Positions 7,812 to 19,000 of a DNA stretch of 64,000 nt are shown here, in pieces (within the stretch, counting starts at the first letter, position 1; every line of letters starts with the position of its first letter). Source of the DNA: Hydrogenophaga sp. RAC07 (GTDB lineage: Bacteria; Pseudomonadota; Gammaproteobacteria; Burkholderiales; Burkholderiaceae_C); assembly GCF_001713375.1 (NCBI RefSeq), contig NZ_CP016449.1, positions 2,170,001 through 2,234,000 of the forward strand, given 5' to 3'. The position numbers were made by a program, and so were the translations under genes. The notes beneath the pieces were generated by a model, which searched no databases, was not told the origin of the DNA, and saw nothing but the letters and a program-made list of their open reading frames with translations.

Positions 7812-9317
7812 ATGAAGAACGGATTCTTAAGTCCTACAACACACATCACCATGGACCCGAACAACTGGACAAACGAAGCGGGCGTCCCCTCGGGCGACGC
7901 TGCGCTCAACCTCATGAGCACGCCGGTGAGCGCGTTGATCAACCGCGCGCCGATCACCCTGCCGCCGCACACCAGCATTCGCGCCGCTGCGCAACTCATG
8001 AGCGAGCAGCGCGTGTCGTCGGTGCTGATCGCGGAGCAAGGCCTTCTCTTTGGCCTGATCACCGACCGCGACCTGCGCAACCGCGTGATCGCTGCCGGGT
8101 TGGACACGCAACGGCCGATCATGGACATCGCCACACTCGCGCCTTTTTTTGTGAACCTGCACGACCCGGCGTTCAACGCGTTGCTGCTCATGGCGCGCCA
8201 CAACATCCACCATGTACCGGTGCTCGACGGCCAGCGCATCGCCGGCATGATCACCGCCACCGACCTCACCGAGCAGCACAGCACGTCTGCCGTGTACCTG
8301 GCGGGCGACATCTACAAACAGACCGCGGTGGAGGGTCTGCAGCGCGCCAGCACCCGCATACGCGCACTGCAGCAAAGCCTGGCAGCGGCCGACGCAACCG
8401 CCTACAACACAGGCCACATCATCACCGTCATCACCGACGCCATCACCACCCGGTTGTTGCAGCTGGGCGAAGCGCAATTGGGTCCGGCGCCGGTGGACTA
8501 TGTGTGGGTGGCGGCCGGTTCACAGGCCCGCAGCGAACAGACCGCCAAGTCCGACCAGGACAACTGCCTGGTGCTCGACGATGCGTTCGACGAAAGCGTG
8601 CACGGCGCGTACTTCCGTGAACTCACGCGCTTCGTCTGCACCGGCCTGGACGCCTGTGGCTACGTGTTCTGCCCGGGCGAGATGATGGCCATGACCGACA
8701 CCTGGCGCCAACCCCGCGCGCGCTGGGCGGAGTATTTCCGGCGCTGGACCAGCCAGCCCGAGCCCAAGGCGCTCATGCTGACCTGCGTGTTCTTCGACCT
8801 GCGCGCCATCCATGGCCAGGCCAGCCTGCTCGACGGACTGCGGCGCGACGTGTTGCAAAACACCCGGGGCAACACCCTCTTCCTGGCCCACATGGTGGGC
8901 AACGCCCTGACCCACCAGCCCCCGTTGGGTTTGTTCAAAGGGCTGTCGCCCGCGCGCAGCGGCGAGCACAAGGGCACCATCGACCTCAAACACACCGGCG
9001 TGGTGCCCATCGTCGATCTGGCCCGGGTGTACGCGCTGGCCGGCGGCCACGCCGAAGTCAACACCCACGACCGGCTGCTCACCGCGGGCGAAGGCGGCGA
9101 CATCAGCGCACAGAGCGCACGCGACCTGCGCGATGCGCTGGAGTTTCTGGCGTCCTTGCGCATCCGGCACCAGGCGCAACAGATCGCACAAGGGCTGGCG
9201 CCCGACAACTTTCTGGACCCCGCGGAAATCTCCAACTTTGAACGCACGCAACTTAGAGACGCGTTCCAGGTCGTTCAGACCTTGCAATCGGTCCTGTCCA
9301 ACCGCTACAAATTCTGA
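7812..9317 (+). CDS. CBS-pair / DUF294 putative nucleotidyltransferase
   Basis: The 501-residue cytoplasmic protein has two CBS repeats (about 35-155), which usually bind adenine nucleotides. A GlnD-like nucleotidyltransferase core follows (DUF294) with AAGSQARSEQ and SDQDN, giving the G-S and D-x-D metal-binding residues. The C-terminal domain (about 335-490) is the usual DUF294 substrate-binding helical domain. The N-terminal cyclic-nucleotide-binding domain found in many relatives is missing. The start at 7812 is preferred because GAGGG lies 7 bases upstream; an ATG at 7794 is also in frame. Proteins of this type commonly accompany VC_2705-type symporters and may modify or control them. 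The target is unknown. Confidence 0.87.
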   Translation: MKNGFLSPTTHITMDPNNWTNEAGVPSGDAALNLMSTPVSALINRAPITLPPHTSIRAAAQLMSEQRVSSVLIAEQGLLFGLITDRDLRNRVIAAGLDTQRPIMDIATLAPFFVNLHDPAFNALLLMARHNIHHVPVLDGQRIAGMITATDLTEQHSTSAVYLAGDIYKQTAVEGLQRASTRIRALQQSLAAADATAYNTGHIITVITDAITTRLLQLGEAQLGPAPVDYVWVAAGSQARSEQTAKSDQDNCLVLDDAFDESVHGAYFRELTRFVCTGLDACGYVFCPGEMMAMTDTWRQPRARWAEYFRRWTSQPEPKALMLTCVFFDLRAIHGQASLLDGLRRDVLQNTRGNTLFLAHMVGNALTHQPPLGLFKGLSPARSGEHKGTIDLKHTGVVPIVDLARVYALAGGHAEVNTHDRLLTAGEGGDISAQSARDLRDALEFLASLRIRHQAQQIAQGLAPDNFLDPAEISNFERTQLRDAFQVVQTLQSVLSNRYKF

Positions 9318-9346
9318 ACCATCCCTGCGGCGCCAGGGGCATCGTC

Positions 9347-11545
9347 TCAATACTTCAAGCGGGAGAAGTGGGTCTTCTGCGCAGCTTCACGCGCCTGTCC
9401 CAGCGTGTGAATGCCCTGCTGCGCCAGCAGCGGGATCAGCTTGATGAAGATCTCGGCTGTGACCATGGCGTCGCCCATGGCCGTGTGACGCCCGATCACC
9501 GGCACGTCAAAGCGTTCAGCAATCGCCTCCAGCCGGTGGGAGTCCTGGTTGGGGTGGATCACCGCCGAGAGCAGCAGTGTGTCGAGCACCGGCTGGTCGA
9601 ACACCACGCCGGTGGACTTCTCCTTGAGTTGCAGAAAACGCATGTCGAAAGCGGCGTTGTGCGCCACCAGCACAGTGTCCTGCGCAAAGGCGTGGAAGGC
9701 TGGCAGCACCTCGCCGATCCTGGGCTGGCCCACCACCATCGCCGGCTGAATGCCGTGGATGGGAATCGAGGCCGCCGGAATGCTGCGTTGCGGATCCACC
9801 AGCTGTTCAAAACACTCCTGGTGCAGCAGCTTGCCGTTGACGATGCGCGCCGCGCCGATCTGGATGATCTCGTCGCCTTGCGAGGGCTCCAGTCCGGTGG
9901 TTTCGGTGTCGAACACGGTATAGACCAGATCAACCAGCCGGCGCTCGTCGAGCGAGCGGGTCTGCTCACTGCTCTTGAAGAGATCAAAGTCGTAGTACTC
10001 GGGCCGGCTTTCGCTGCGCACGAAATTGAGGGCTTCGGCCTGGTCGCGCGGATCGGCCAGCGGCAGCAGGATGCGAAAAAACGCCTGGTGGCGCGCACGC
10101 TCGCGCTCGAACCAGAAGGCGCCGCCATGGCGCTCCACCACGTCGCGCACCGTGAGTCCGGTGGATTCGCTCCCCGAGGTCATGGTGTCCATTTCCCAGC
10201 TCATCACGGTCTCGTTGCTCATGGCCTGGCCCGACCACACCAGATCGAGTTGGGCTTTGCCCGCACTGCCCGTGGCCGGCTCCAGACGCACCTGCACAAA
10301 ACGCACCGCGAACTCGTCCTTCAGCCGCCCCGCCAGATAGACCAGGGCCTGCAGCAGCGAAAAGCTCTCGACCTTGAGCCACAGCGTGGGGTTCACCTCC
10401 AGCGCAGAAACTGGCAGACCGGTCACGATCTCAATGCGGCGCAGCGCGGCGGACACCAGATCGGCGCCCAGCATGTCTTCGAGCGGCCAGCGGGTCTTGA
10501 GGCTTTGCGCCGCGTCCGCCTCGATGCTGGCGATGCGCCGACCCAAGGCGCTGGTTTCTTCGCGGATCACCCGCAGAAAGCGTTCGCGCGCGGCCGGCTC
10601 CAGATCGGGGTGGTCCAGCACGTCGAGTGCCGCCTGCGTGTTGGCCAAGGCCGAGCGCGTGCCTTCGGTGAGCGTGTGCAGCACCTGGTCGCGCGCCGAC
10701 TCGGCTTCAAACTCGCGGGTGATGTTGTCGAGCATGAGCACAAAGCCGGTGAGTTCGGCACGGTCCGCCGGGTCTTCGGCGGCCTGGGCCTGGCTGGAAC
10801 GCACGGGGGCCATCTGCACGCGCAACAACTGGCCCACCGACGTGGACGTGACGAACTGGGCCGAGGGCTGGGTTGCGCCCGAGAGCATGCGCTGCTGGAT
10901 GTTCTCCAGCGCGTGCGCCACCAGCTTGCGGTCGAACACCGCGTAGATCGAGCGGCCCAGGCCGATCAACTCGGCACCTCCGGCCACCTCGGGTGCTTGC
11001 GAAAGCGCACGGAACTGCAGACGTGCGCGCTGGTTGTAGAGCAGGATGCGACCATCCAGGTTGCACACCACCACACTCTGCGTGAGCTCGGCCATGAGCG
11101 CGGCCAGCCGGCTCTTTTCCAGCTCGATGTTGTGGCTGGCCTCCTGCACGCGCGCGTCCATGTCGTCGCGCAGGCGCGTGCGCTGCGCCACCAGCTGGTT
11201 GATCACGCCGGTGACGGCGCGGTTCTCGGGGCTGCCCTGGGCCGGCAGGCTGCGGGCCACGTCGGTGCGCACCAGCACCATGCCCTCTTCGGCCAACTGG
11301 GCCACTGGCTCGACAAAATGGCCCACCAGGGCGCGCACCGCAAAGGCCAATGCGCCGAACAGCACCACGATCATCATGGCCACCAGCGTGCTGCGGGGGT
11401 TCAGCAGGTCGGACAACAAGCGTCGCTCCTGTGCATCCAGCGTGGACCAGACAATGCCCGCAGTCAGCCCCATCCACACCAGCATCGCCGCGCCCGCCAC
11501 CGCCACGCCCAGCCACACCCGACGGTCCACGCCCCGGCGGCTCAT
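9347..11545 (-). CDS. Membrane PAS / degenerate histidine-kinase / DnaQ-type 3'-5' exonuclease fusion
   Basis: The 732-residue protein starts with two membrane helices (about 10-32 and 50-70), then a HAMP-like linker and a PAS-like domain (about 155-275). A kinase-shaped region follows (285-510) that lacks a phospho-accepting His (HTLTEGTRSALA where SHELRTPL is expected) and lacks a clear N-box Asn. The last 190 residues are an intact DEDDh exonuclease with FDTETTG (D546, E548), HNAAFD (D634) and H687/D692. It is last in the operon small-membrane-gene, SSS-kinase, response regulator. GGAGGT precedes the ATG. The nuclease could be switched by membrane or PAS signals or by the adjacent response regulator; that is inference. 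Confidence 0.88.
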   Translation of the reverse strand: MSRRGVDRRVWLGVAVAGAAMLVWMGLTAGIVWSTLDAQERRLLSDLLNPRSTLVAMMIVVLFGALAFAVRALVGHFVEPVAQLAEEGMVLVRTDVARSLPAQGSPENRAVTGVINQLVAQRTRLRDDMDARVQEASHNIELEKSRLAALMAELTQSVVVCNLDGRILLYNQRARLQFRALSQAPEVAGGAELIGLGRSIYAVFDRKLVAHALENIQQRMLSGATQPSAQFVTSTSVGQLLRVQMAPVRSSQAQAAEDPADRAELTGFVLMLDNITREFEAESARDQVLHTLTEGTRSALANTQAALDVLDHPDLEPAARERFLRVIREETSALGRRIASIEADAAQSLKTRWPLEDMLGADLVSAALRRIEIVTGLPVSALEVNPTLWLKVESFSLLQALVYLAGRLKDEFAVRFVQVRLEPATGSAGKAQLDLVWSGQAMSNETVMSWEMDTMTSGSESTGLTVRDVVERHGGAFWFERERARHQAFFRILLPLADPRDQAEALNFVRSESRPEYYDFDLFKSSEQTRSLDERRLVDLVYTVFDTETTGLEPSQGDEIIQIGAARIVNGKLLHQECFEQLVDPQRSIPAASIPIHGIQPAMVVGQPRIGEVLPAFHAFAQDTVLVAHNAAFDMRFLQLKEKSTGVVFDQPVLDTLLLSAVIHPNQDSHRLEAIAERFDVPVIGRHTAMGDAMVTAEIFIKLIPLLAQQGIHTLGQAREAAQKTHFSRLKY

Positions 11546-11606
11546 GAGGTACCTCCGCCCTGAGGGCTGCGGTGCGAGCTTGCTTGGGAACGGCCCGGCG
11601 CTGCGC

Positions 11607-11981
11607 TCATGCGGAAGGCTCCAGCAGATCGCGCACCTTCTGCACCAGATCCTTGGTGGAAAACGGTTTGGTCATGTACGCGTTGGCGCCCAGCGCCAGG
11701 CCCTTGGCCACGTCGGTGTCGCGCCCCTTGGCGGTGAGCATCACGATCAGGGTGCTGCTCACGGCCTCGTTGGCGCGAACCTCGCTGCACACATCGAATC
11801 CGGTCTTGATCGGCATCATCACGTCGAGCAACACCAGCGCCGGGCGCTCACGCACGATGGCATCCATCGCCTCCTGCCCATCGCGCGCCAGCACCACCTC
11901 GAAACCTTCGCGCTTCATCAGGAACTCCAGCGAAATCAGGATGTTGGGCTCGTCGTCTGCGATCAGGATCTTGTGGCTCAT
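11607..11981 (-). CDS. Single-domain response regulator (CheY-like)
   Basis: The 124-residue product is a lone receiver domain with the acidic pair D9-D10, phospho-acceptor D53 (LVLLDVMMP) and K105 (TKPFS). It has no output domain, so it must act by protein contact. The ATG overlaps the TGA of the upstream symporter-kinase (ATGA) and an AAGGAG site precedes it. Cognate pairing with that kinase is strongly suggested by this coupling. Relatives controlling acetate metabolism (CrbR, ErdR) carry a DNA-binding domain, which is absent here. Confidence 0.93.
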   Translation of the reverse strand: MSHKILIADDEPNILISLEFLMKREGFEVVLARDGQEAMDAIVRERPALVLLDVMMPIKTGFDVCSEVRANEAVSSTLIVMLTAKGRDTDVAKGLALGANAYMTKPFSTKDLVQKVRDLLEPSA

Positions 11982-14728
11982 GGCTGGTCTCCTTGCGTTG
12001 TTGTCGGTCTCTGGCGTGGCAGCGAAAAACCGAACACCGCCCCCTGCCCCTCCCCGGAGCGCAGCCACATGCGCCCCCCGAAGTGCGCCACGATCTGTCG
12101 GCTGATCGGCAAACCCAGGCCGGTGCCCCCGGGCCGGTAGTGGGCGTCGCCGCCCACCTGGCGGAACTTCTCGAACACCATGGCTTGCTGGTCGGGCGCG
12201 ATGCCCGGGCCGTTGTCCTGCACCTCGACGTCCACGCCTTCGTCCCCTTCCCGAAGTCTCATCACCACAAGACCTGTGTCGCGCGGCGCGTACTTGGCCG
12301 CGTTCGACAACAGGTTGAGCACCACCTGCATCAACCGGTCGGCGTCCGCGTGCAGGGGCTGCACCTGCGCGGGCAGCTCCAGCACCATCTTCACACCGCG
12401 CTCGCGCAGCGGCTCGGCCATGGTGCTGGCGGCTTGCTGCAGCAAGGCTTTCATGTCCACTTCGTCGTCGTGCCACTCGGCGTGCCCCGACTCGATCTTG
12501 GCCATGTCCAGCACCTGGTTCACGAGGCGGCTGAGCCGTTCGGTCTCGCCCACGATGATGCCCACAAACTGTTGTCGTTGCACAGTGTCCATTTCTTCAT
12601 CGTCGCGCATCAGCTCGGCCAGGGCCCTGATCGAAGTCAAAGGCGTGCGCAGTTCGTGCGTCACCGACGACATGAAATCGTCCTTGAGCCGATCCAGGCT
12701 CTTGAGCTGTTCGTTGGCCTGGCGAAGGTCGGCCGTGGCGCGCTCCAGCGACTGCGACTTCTCTTCCAGCGCGTGGGAATACGCGCGCAACTGCGAAGCT
12801 TCGTCCAGGATGCGCATCACGTCATCCAGGTCCAGCGCCTCCTCTTCCACCACCGAAGCCACCATCACCCGCGCCGACGCACTGCCAATCGCCCCCGCCA
12901 ATTGGGTTTCCACAAAGTGCACCAGCCGCGCATCGGCCGGGATCTGGTCGATCTGCCGCACGCCCACGCGCAGCGCGTAGTCGGCAAACAGGCGCTGCGC
13001 CGCCTCCACGCCGAGGAAACGCCCCACCAGCGGCAGCAGTGCCGACACCTGCGCCTTGCCCTGCCAGAACACCGGGCGCGAGGCCGCCGTGCGGTGAAAC
13101 ACATCCACAAACAGCAGGGCCTGGCTGGTCTCGCGCGCGGTGGGCGCGCGCCAGAGGGACACACCCACATAAGCCGCCACATTGGCCAGCAGGCTCCAGA
13201 TCAGCGAATGCGTGAGGTTGTCCAGCCCGGCCAGGCCCAGAAAGGCCTCGGGCTTGAGCAGCCACCAGCCAAAGGGCCCCTGCTCCATGAAACCGGCGGT
13301 GAGCCAGCCCGACTTCACCAGCGAGGGCAGCATGAGCGTGTAGGCCCAGAAGGCAAAGCCCAGCAGCAAGCCCGCCAGGGCACCACGCTGCGTGCCGCCC
13401 TTCCAGTACATGCCACCCAGCAGCGCGGGCGCAAACTGCGCCACCGCCGCAAAGCTGATGAGACCGATGCTCACCAGCGCGTAGGCCTCGCCGGCCAGGT
13501 GGAAATACAGATACCCCAACAACAGGATGCCCAGGATGGCCAGGCGCCGGATGCGCAGCAGCACCGCGGTGAGGTCGCCGCTGGCACGTGCGCCAAAGCG
13601 CCGCATGCGCAGCAGCAGCGGCATCACCAGGTCGTTGCACACCATGGTGGACACCGCGATCGCCTCCACGATCACCATGCCGGTGGCCGCCGAGAGCCCA
13701 CCCACAAACGCGAACAAGGCCAGCGCGCCCTGCCCTTGCGACAACGGCAGCGACAGCACGAAGGTCTCGGGGTCCATGCGCCCGGGCCCGAAGTGCAGCA
13801 GGCCGCCCAAGGCGATCGGCAACACAAACAGGTTGATCAGCAGCAGGTACAGCGGGAACGCCCAGACCGCGCGCCGCAGGTGGTTCTCGTCCACGTTCTC
13901 CACCACCATCACCTGGAACTGGCGCGGCAAGAAGATCACCGACAACATGGCCAGCAAGGTCAGGCCCAGCCACTGCGCATAGGCAAACGGTTGGCCTTGG
14001 CCGAACTGCATCAGGCGACGCAATTCGTCCACCGCGTGGGCCTGGTCGAACAGCGCTGCCGGGCTCGCGAAAAGGCCGAAGCAGACGAACAGGCCCACCG
14101 CCATGAACGCCACCAGCTTGACCACCGATTCAAACGCGATCGCTGCCACCATGCCTTCGTGGCGCTCGGTGCTGTCCAGGTGGCGCGCACCGAACACGAT
14201 GGTGAAGCCGGCCAGGGCCAGGGCCACGTACAGCGTGCTGTCGCTCCACCAGTCCGCACTCTGCACCGCCGGCATGCCCAGCGGCGAGGTGAGCACTGCG
14301 TAGCCGCTGGCAATGGCCTTGAGCTGCAAGGCGATGTAGGGAACGATGCCCACCACCGTGATCAGCGTCACCAGGCCGGCGAGCAGCGGGCTCTTGCCGT
14401 AGCGGCTGGCGATGAAGTCGGCAATGGAGGTGATGCGCCAGGTCTTGGCGATGCGGATCATCTTGCGCACCACCATCCAGGCCAGCAGCATGGCCAGCAT
14501 GGGCCCGAGGTAGATGGGCAGGAACCACACGCCCGAGTTGGCCGCACGCCCCACGCTGCCGAAGTAGGTCCACGCGGTGCAGTACACCGCCATGGACAGC
14601 GCATACACCCACGGGCTCGAGATCACCGAGCGGCCCTGCGCAGCCCGCCGGTCGCCCCAGTACGCCACCGCAAACAGCAGCAGCAGGTACGCAAATGAGA
14701 CACCGATGACCAGCGGGGCCGAGAGCAT
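11978..14728 (-). CDS. Sodium:solute-symporter-type sensor histidine kinase (CbrA/CrbS-like)
   Basis: The 916-residue protein joins an SLC5 transporter domain of about 13 helices (1-500) to a STAC-like linker (about 570-625). A coiled coil, a HisKA domain with phospho-accepting H691 in THELRTPL and an HATPase domain (NLLSNAAKYAP, DNGPGI, GTGLGLPIS) follow. Such kinases (CbrA, CrbS, MxtR) sense small carboxylates or amino acids and control their uptake. The start at 14728 follows the previous stop by 2 bases and begins with the first membrane helix; the 103-codon upstream extension has no membrane helix and is rejected. Its response regulator overlaps its stop. Confidence 0.93.
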   Translation of the reverse strand: MLSAPLVIGVSFAYLLLLFAVAYWGDRRAAQGRSVISSPWVYALSMAVYCTAWTYFGSVGRAANSGVWFLPIYLGPMLAMLLAWMVVRKMIRIAKTWRITSIADFIASRYGKSPLLAGLVTLITVVGIVPYIALQLKAIASGYAVLTSPLGMPAVQSADWWSDSTLYVALALAGFTIVFGARHLDSTERHEGMVAAIAFESVVKLVAFMAVGLFVCFGLFASPAALFDQAHAVDELRRLMQFGQGQPFAYAQWLGLTLLAMLSVIFLPRQFQVMVVENVDENHLRRAVWAFPLYLLLINLFVLPIALGGLLHFGPGRMDPETFVLSLPLSQGQGALALFAFVGGLSAATGMVIVEAIAVSTMVCNDLVMPLLLRMRRFGARASGDLTAVLLRIRRLAILGILLLGYLYFHLAGEAYALVSIGLISFAAVAQFAPALLGGMYWKGGTQRGALAGLLLGFAFWAYTLMLPSLVKSGWLTAGFMEQGPFGWWLLKPEAFLGLAGLDNLTHSLIWSLLANVAAYVGVSLWRAPTARETSQALLFVDVFHRTAASRPVFWQGKAQVSALLPLVGRFLGVEAAQRLFADYALRVGVRQIDQIPADARLVHFVETQLAGAIGSASARVMVASVVEEEALDLDDVMRILDEASQLRAYSHALEEKSQSLERATADLRQANEQLKSLDRLKDDFMSSVTHELRTPLTSIRALAELMRDDEEMDTVQRQQFVGIIVGETERLSRLVNQVLDMAKIESGHAEWHDDEVDMKALLQQAASTMAEPLRERGVKMVLELPAQVQPLHADADRLMQVVLNLLSNAAKYAPRDTGLVVMRLREGDEGVDVEVQDNGPGIAPDQQAMVFEKFRQVGGDAHYRPGGTGLGLPISRQIVAHFGGRMWLRSGEGQGAVFGFSLPRQRPTTTQGDQP

Positions 14729-14730
14729 GT

Positions 14731-14943
14731 TCAGTCGGGTTGTGAGACGTTGCTGTGGTGCTCCACCACCCAGGCCAGCACGGCGATCAAACCCGCCCAG
14801 ATGACGAACAGCGCCAGCGGAAACAGCGGCAGCCCCCACACACGGGCATCGTGGTCCCACAGCGCCAGCAAGGGGAAGTTGAACAACGCCGCGGCGGCGA
14901 AGAACAGGGCCACCAGTCGTTGGGCAGCAAGGCCTTTGAACAT
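14731..14943 (-). CDS. Small membrane protein ahead of the symporter-kinase
   Basis: The 70-residue protein has two hydrophobic helices (about 9-28 and 38-60) and a short polar tail. I do not recognise the family. Position and size recall the small subunits that precede SSS transporters (DUF4212, DUF485, DUF3311), so it may be an accessory subunit of the kinase's transporter domain. The start at 14943 has a GAGGAG site 7 bases upstream; an upstream ATG at 15006 is less likely. The stop lies 2 bases before the kinase ATG. Confidence 0.75.
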   Translation of the reverse strand: MFKGLAAQRLVALFFAAAALFNFPLLALWDHDARVWGLPLFPLALFVIWAGLIAVLAWVVEHHSNVSQPD

Positions 14944-15038
14944 GTTTGTCTCCTCGATCGTCCCCCGCAGCGTGTGGCCGGCGGTGGCCGTTCGATTGTG
15001 CGCCATGCACTGACCACGGCCTGACGGCGAAAGCCATG

Positions 15039-15067
15039 AAAAAAGCGGCAGGGTTGCCCGCTGCCGC
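15039..15067 (-). terminator. Terminator after ppsA
   Basis: On the minus strand GCGGCAG pairs with CTGCCGC around a 9-base loop and is followed by six T residues, 30 bp past the ppsA stop. Confidence 0.87.
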
Positions 15068-15096
15068 CTTGCATCAAACGCCGAAGCGTTGACCGG

Positions 15097-17508
<2,412 letters not shown>

Positions 17509-17665
17509 GGGAAAACTCCTAAGGTTGAAAAACCGGGGGTTCCACGCGGGGGCTGGCGACCTGTTGTTCTGTTGTGGGTCTGGCACCGGGCAGGGAGGCA
17601 AATGAGACGGCAGGGCGATTGATAATGGCCCCGACACAACACCCGGTATTGTAAGGACGCGCCCC

Positions 17666-18487
17666 ATGCCCAACCGAACGGTCTTCTTCATCTCCGACGG
17701 CACCGGCATCACCGCCGAAACCTTCGGCAACGCCATCCTGAACCAGTTCGAGACTCCCATGCGCCGGGTGCGTCTACCGTTTCTGGACGATGTGGACAAG
17801 GCCCACCAGGCCGTGCGCCAGATCAACCACGTGGCCGATCTGGAAGGCAACCGCCCGCTGGTCTTCACCACCGTGGTCGACATGGACGTGCTCAACGTGT
17901 TCCGCACCCAGTGCAAAGGTGTCTTGCTGGACATGTTCGGCACCTTCATCGCGCCGCTGGAGCATGAGCTGGGCATCAAGTCCAACCACCGCGTGGGCCG
18001 CTTCTCCGATGCTTCCAAGAGCCAGGCCTACAACGCCCGCATCGAGGCGATCAATTTTTCACTGGCGCACGACGACGGCCAAAGCCACAAGGACCTGCAG
18101 GGGTCCGACGTGATCCTGGTGGGGGTGAGCCGCAGCGGCAAGACGCCCACCTCGCTCTACCTGGCCATGCAATACGGCCTGAAGGCCTCGAACTACCCAT
18201 TGATTCCCGAGGACTTCGAGCGCCGGCAGCTCCCGCCCGCGCTGGTGCCGCACCGCAAGAAGATCTTTGGTCTCACGATCGGACCCGAGCGCCTGTGCGA
18301 GATCCGCAACGAGCGCCGCCCCAACTCGCGTTACGCCAGCCTGGAAAACTGCCGCATGGAGGTGAGTGAAGCCGAGAGCATGATGCGGCGCGAAGGGATC
18401 CGTTGGTTGTCAACGACCACCAAGTCGATCGAAGAAATCGCGACCACCATCCTGCAAGAGATCCGGCCCGAGCGCCTCGAATACTGA
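17666..18487 (+). CDS. ppsR: PEP synthase regulatory protein (kinase / pyrophosphorylase)
   Basis: This 273-residue DUF299 protein both phosphorylates, using ADP, and dephosphorylates a Thr of PEP synthase, inactivating or reactivating it. It begins with the family signature [19 protein letters not shown] and has the P-loop GVSRSGKT at 153-160. It is transcribed away from ppsA with a 157-bp shared control region, the usual arrangement in proteobacteria. The stop is 24 bp from a convergent small membrane gene. Confidence 0.96.
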   Translation: MPNRTVFFISDGTGITAETFGNAILNQFETPMRRVRLPFLDDVDKAHQAVRQINHVADLEGNRPLVFTTVVDMDVLNVFRTQCKGVLLDMFGTFIAPLEHELGIKSNHRVGRFSDASKSQAYNARIEAINFSLAHDDGQSHKDLQGSDVILVGVSRSGKTPTSLYLAMQYGLKASNYPLIPEDFERRQLPPALVPHRKKIFGLTIGPERLCEIRNERRPNSRYASLENCRMEVSEAESMMRREGIRWLSTTTKSIEEIATTILQEIRPERLEY

Positions 18488-18511
18488 AACGGCGACGGGT
18501 CGCTCTGGAGG

Positions 18512-18871
18512 TCAACTCCTCTTGCGTCCAGGCCCCAGGCCATGCGCCTGGCGACCCAGCGCAAACGACGCCAGCAGCTTCGTCCACAGCGTCACGCCGG
18601 CCACGGCAATCCAGTCTTCCGAGGCGAGGGCCTGAAAGCCGAGCACGGCCACCAGCACGCCCACCAGCACGATGCCCCCCACCAGATTGAACGCCATCTC
18701 GTAGGGCGCGTACTTTTCTGCGTTGGGGGGTGGCATGCCCTTTTTCAGCGCCACCTCGGAGAAGTCGCGCTTGACGAGGATGCGGTACGCACGGCGCAGC
18801 CAGAAGAACGCCACCGGAAACAGGGCAAGCAGGAAGATCCAGTTGAAGATGAAGACGCTGGGCAGGTTCAT
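18512..18871 (-). CDS. Small membrane protein, function unknown
   Basis: The 119-residue protein has an N-terminal helix (about 5-25) and two more helices near 60-85 and 90-108, with a charged loop between (ILVKRDFSEVALKKGMPPP). I do not recognise a characterised family. The start at 18871 is the first Met before the hydrophobic segment; no good Shine-Dalgarno is visible, so the start is uncertain. It is convergent with ppsR and lies downstream of the second symporter operon, beyond a weak terminator. Confidence 0.65.
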   Translation of the reverse strand: MNLPSVFIFNWIFLLALFPVAFFWLRRAYRILVKRDFSEVALKKGMPPPNAEKYAPYEMAFNLVGGIVLVGVLVAVLGFQALASEDWIAVAGVTLWTKLLASFALGRQAHGLGPGRKRS

Positions 18872-18921
18872 GGTGGGCCGTGTGTTGATGCCGGATTGTC
18901 CTCCAGCGCTCTCCAGAAACG

Positions 18922-18953
18922 CCAAACCCCGCCGGCGGACCGACGGGGTCTGG
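18922..18953 (-). terminator. Probable terminator after the second symporter
   Basis: On the minus strand CCAGACCCCG can pair with CGGGGTTTGG around a GC-rich loop. The T-run is only three bases, so efficiency is doubtful. It lies just past the symporter stop at 19001. Confidence 0.45.
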
Positions 18954-19000
18954 CTCACGAGCAGACCGGGCAGGCGCCCGGTCCGTGTGGATTCAAGCCA

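Noticed and set aside
9318..9346. Terminator between the convergent CBS/DUF294 and exonuclease genes
   Set aside because: Only a weak 5-bp stem (CCCTG/CAGGG) without a T-run is present.
9368..11563. A 731-codon open frame opposite the exonuclease fusion
   Set aside because: Shadow frame; the opposite strand encodes intact DEDDh and membrane motifs.
11993..14698. A 901-codon open frame on the plus strand
   Set aside because: It is antisense to the symporter-kinase. Its product is His/Arg/Gln-rich without domains, as expected for the shadow of a high-GC gene.
17509..18018. 170-codon extension of ppsA
   Set aside because: It would cover the ppsR start on the other strand and has no homology to PEP synthase; AGGAG marks the ATG at 17508.
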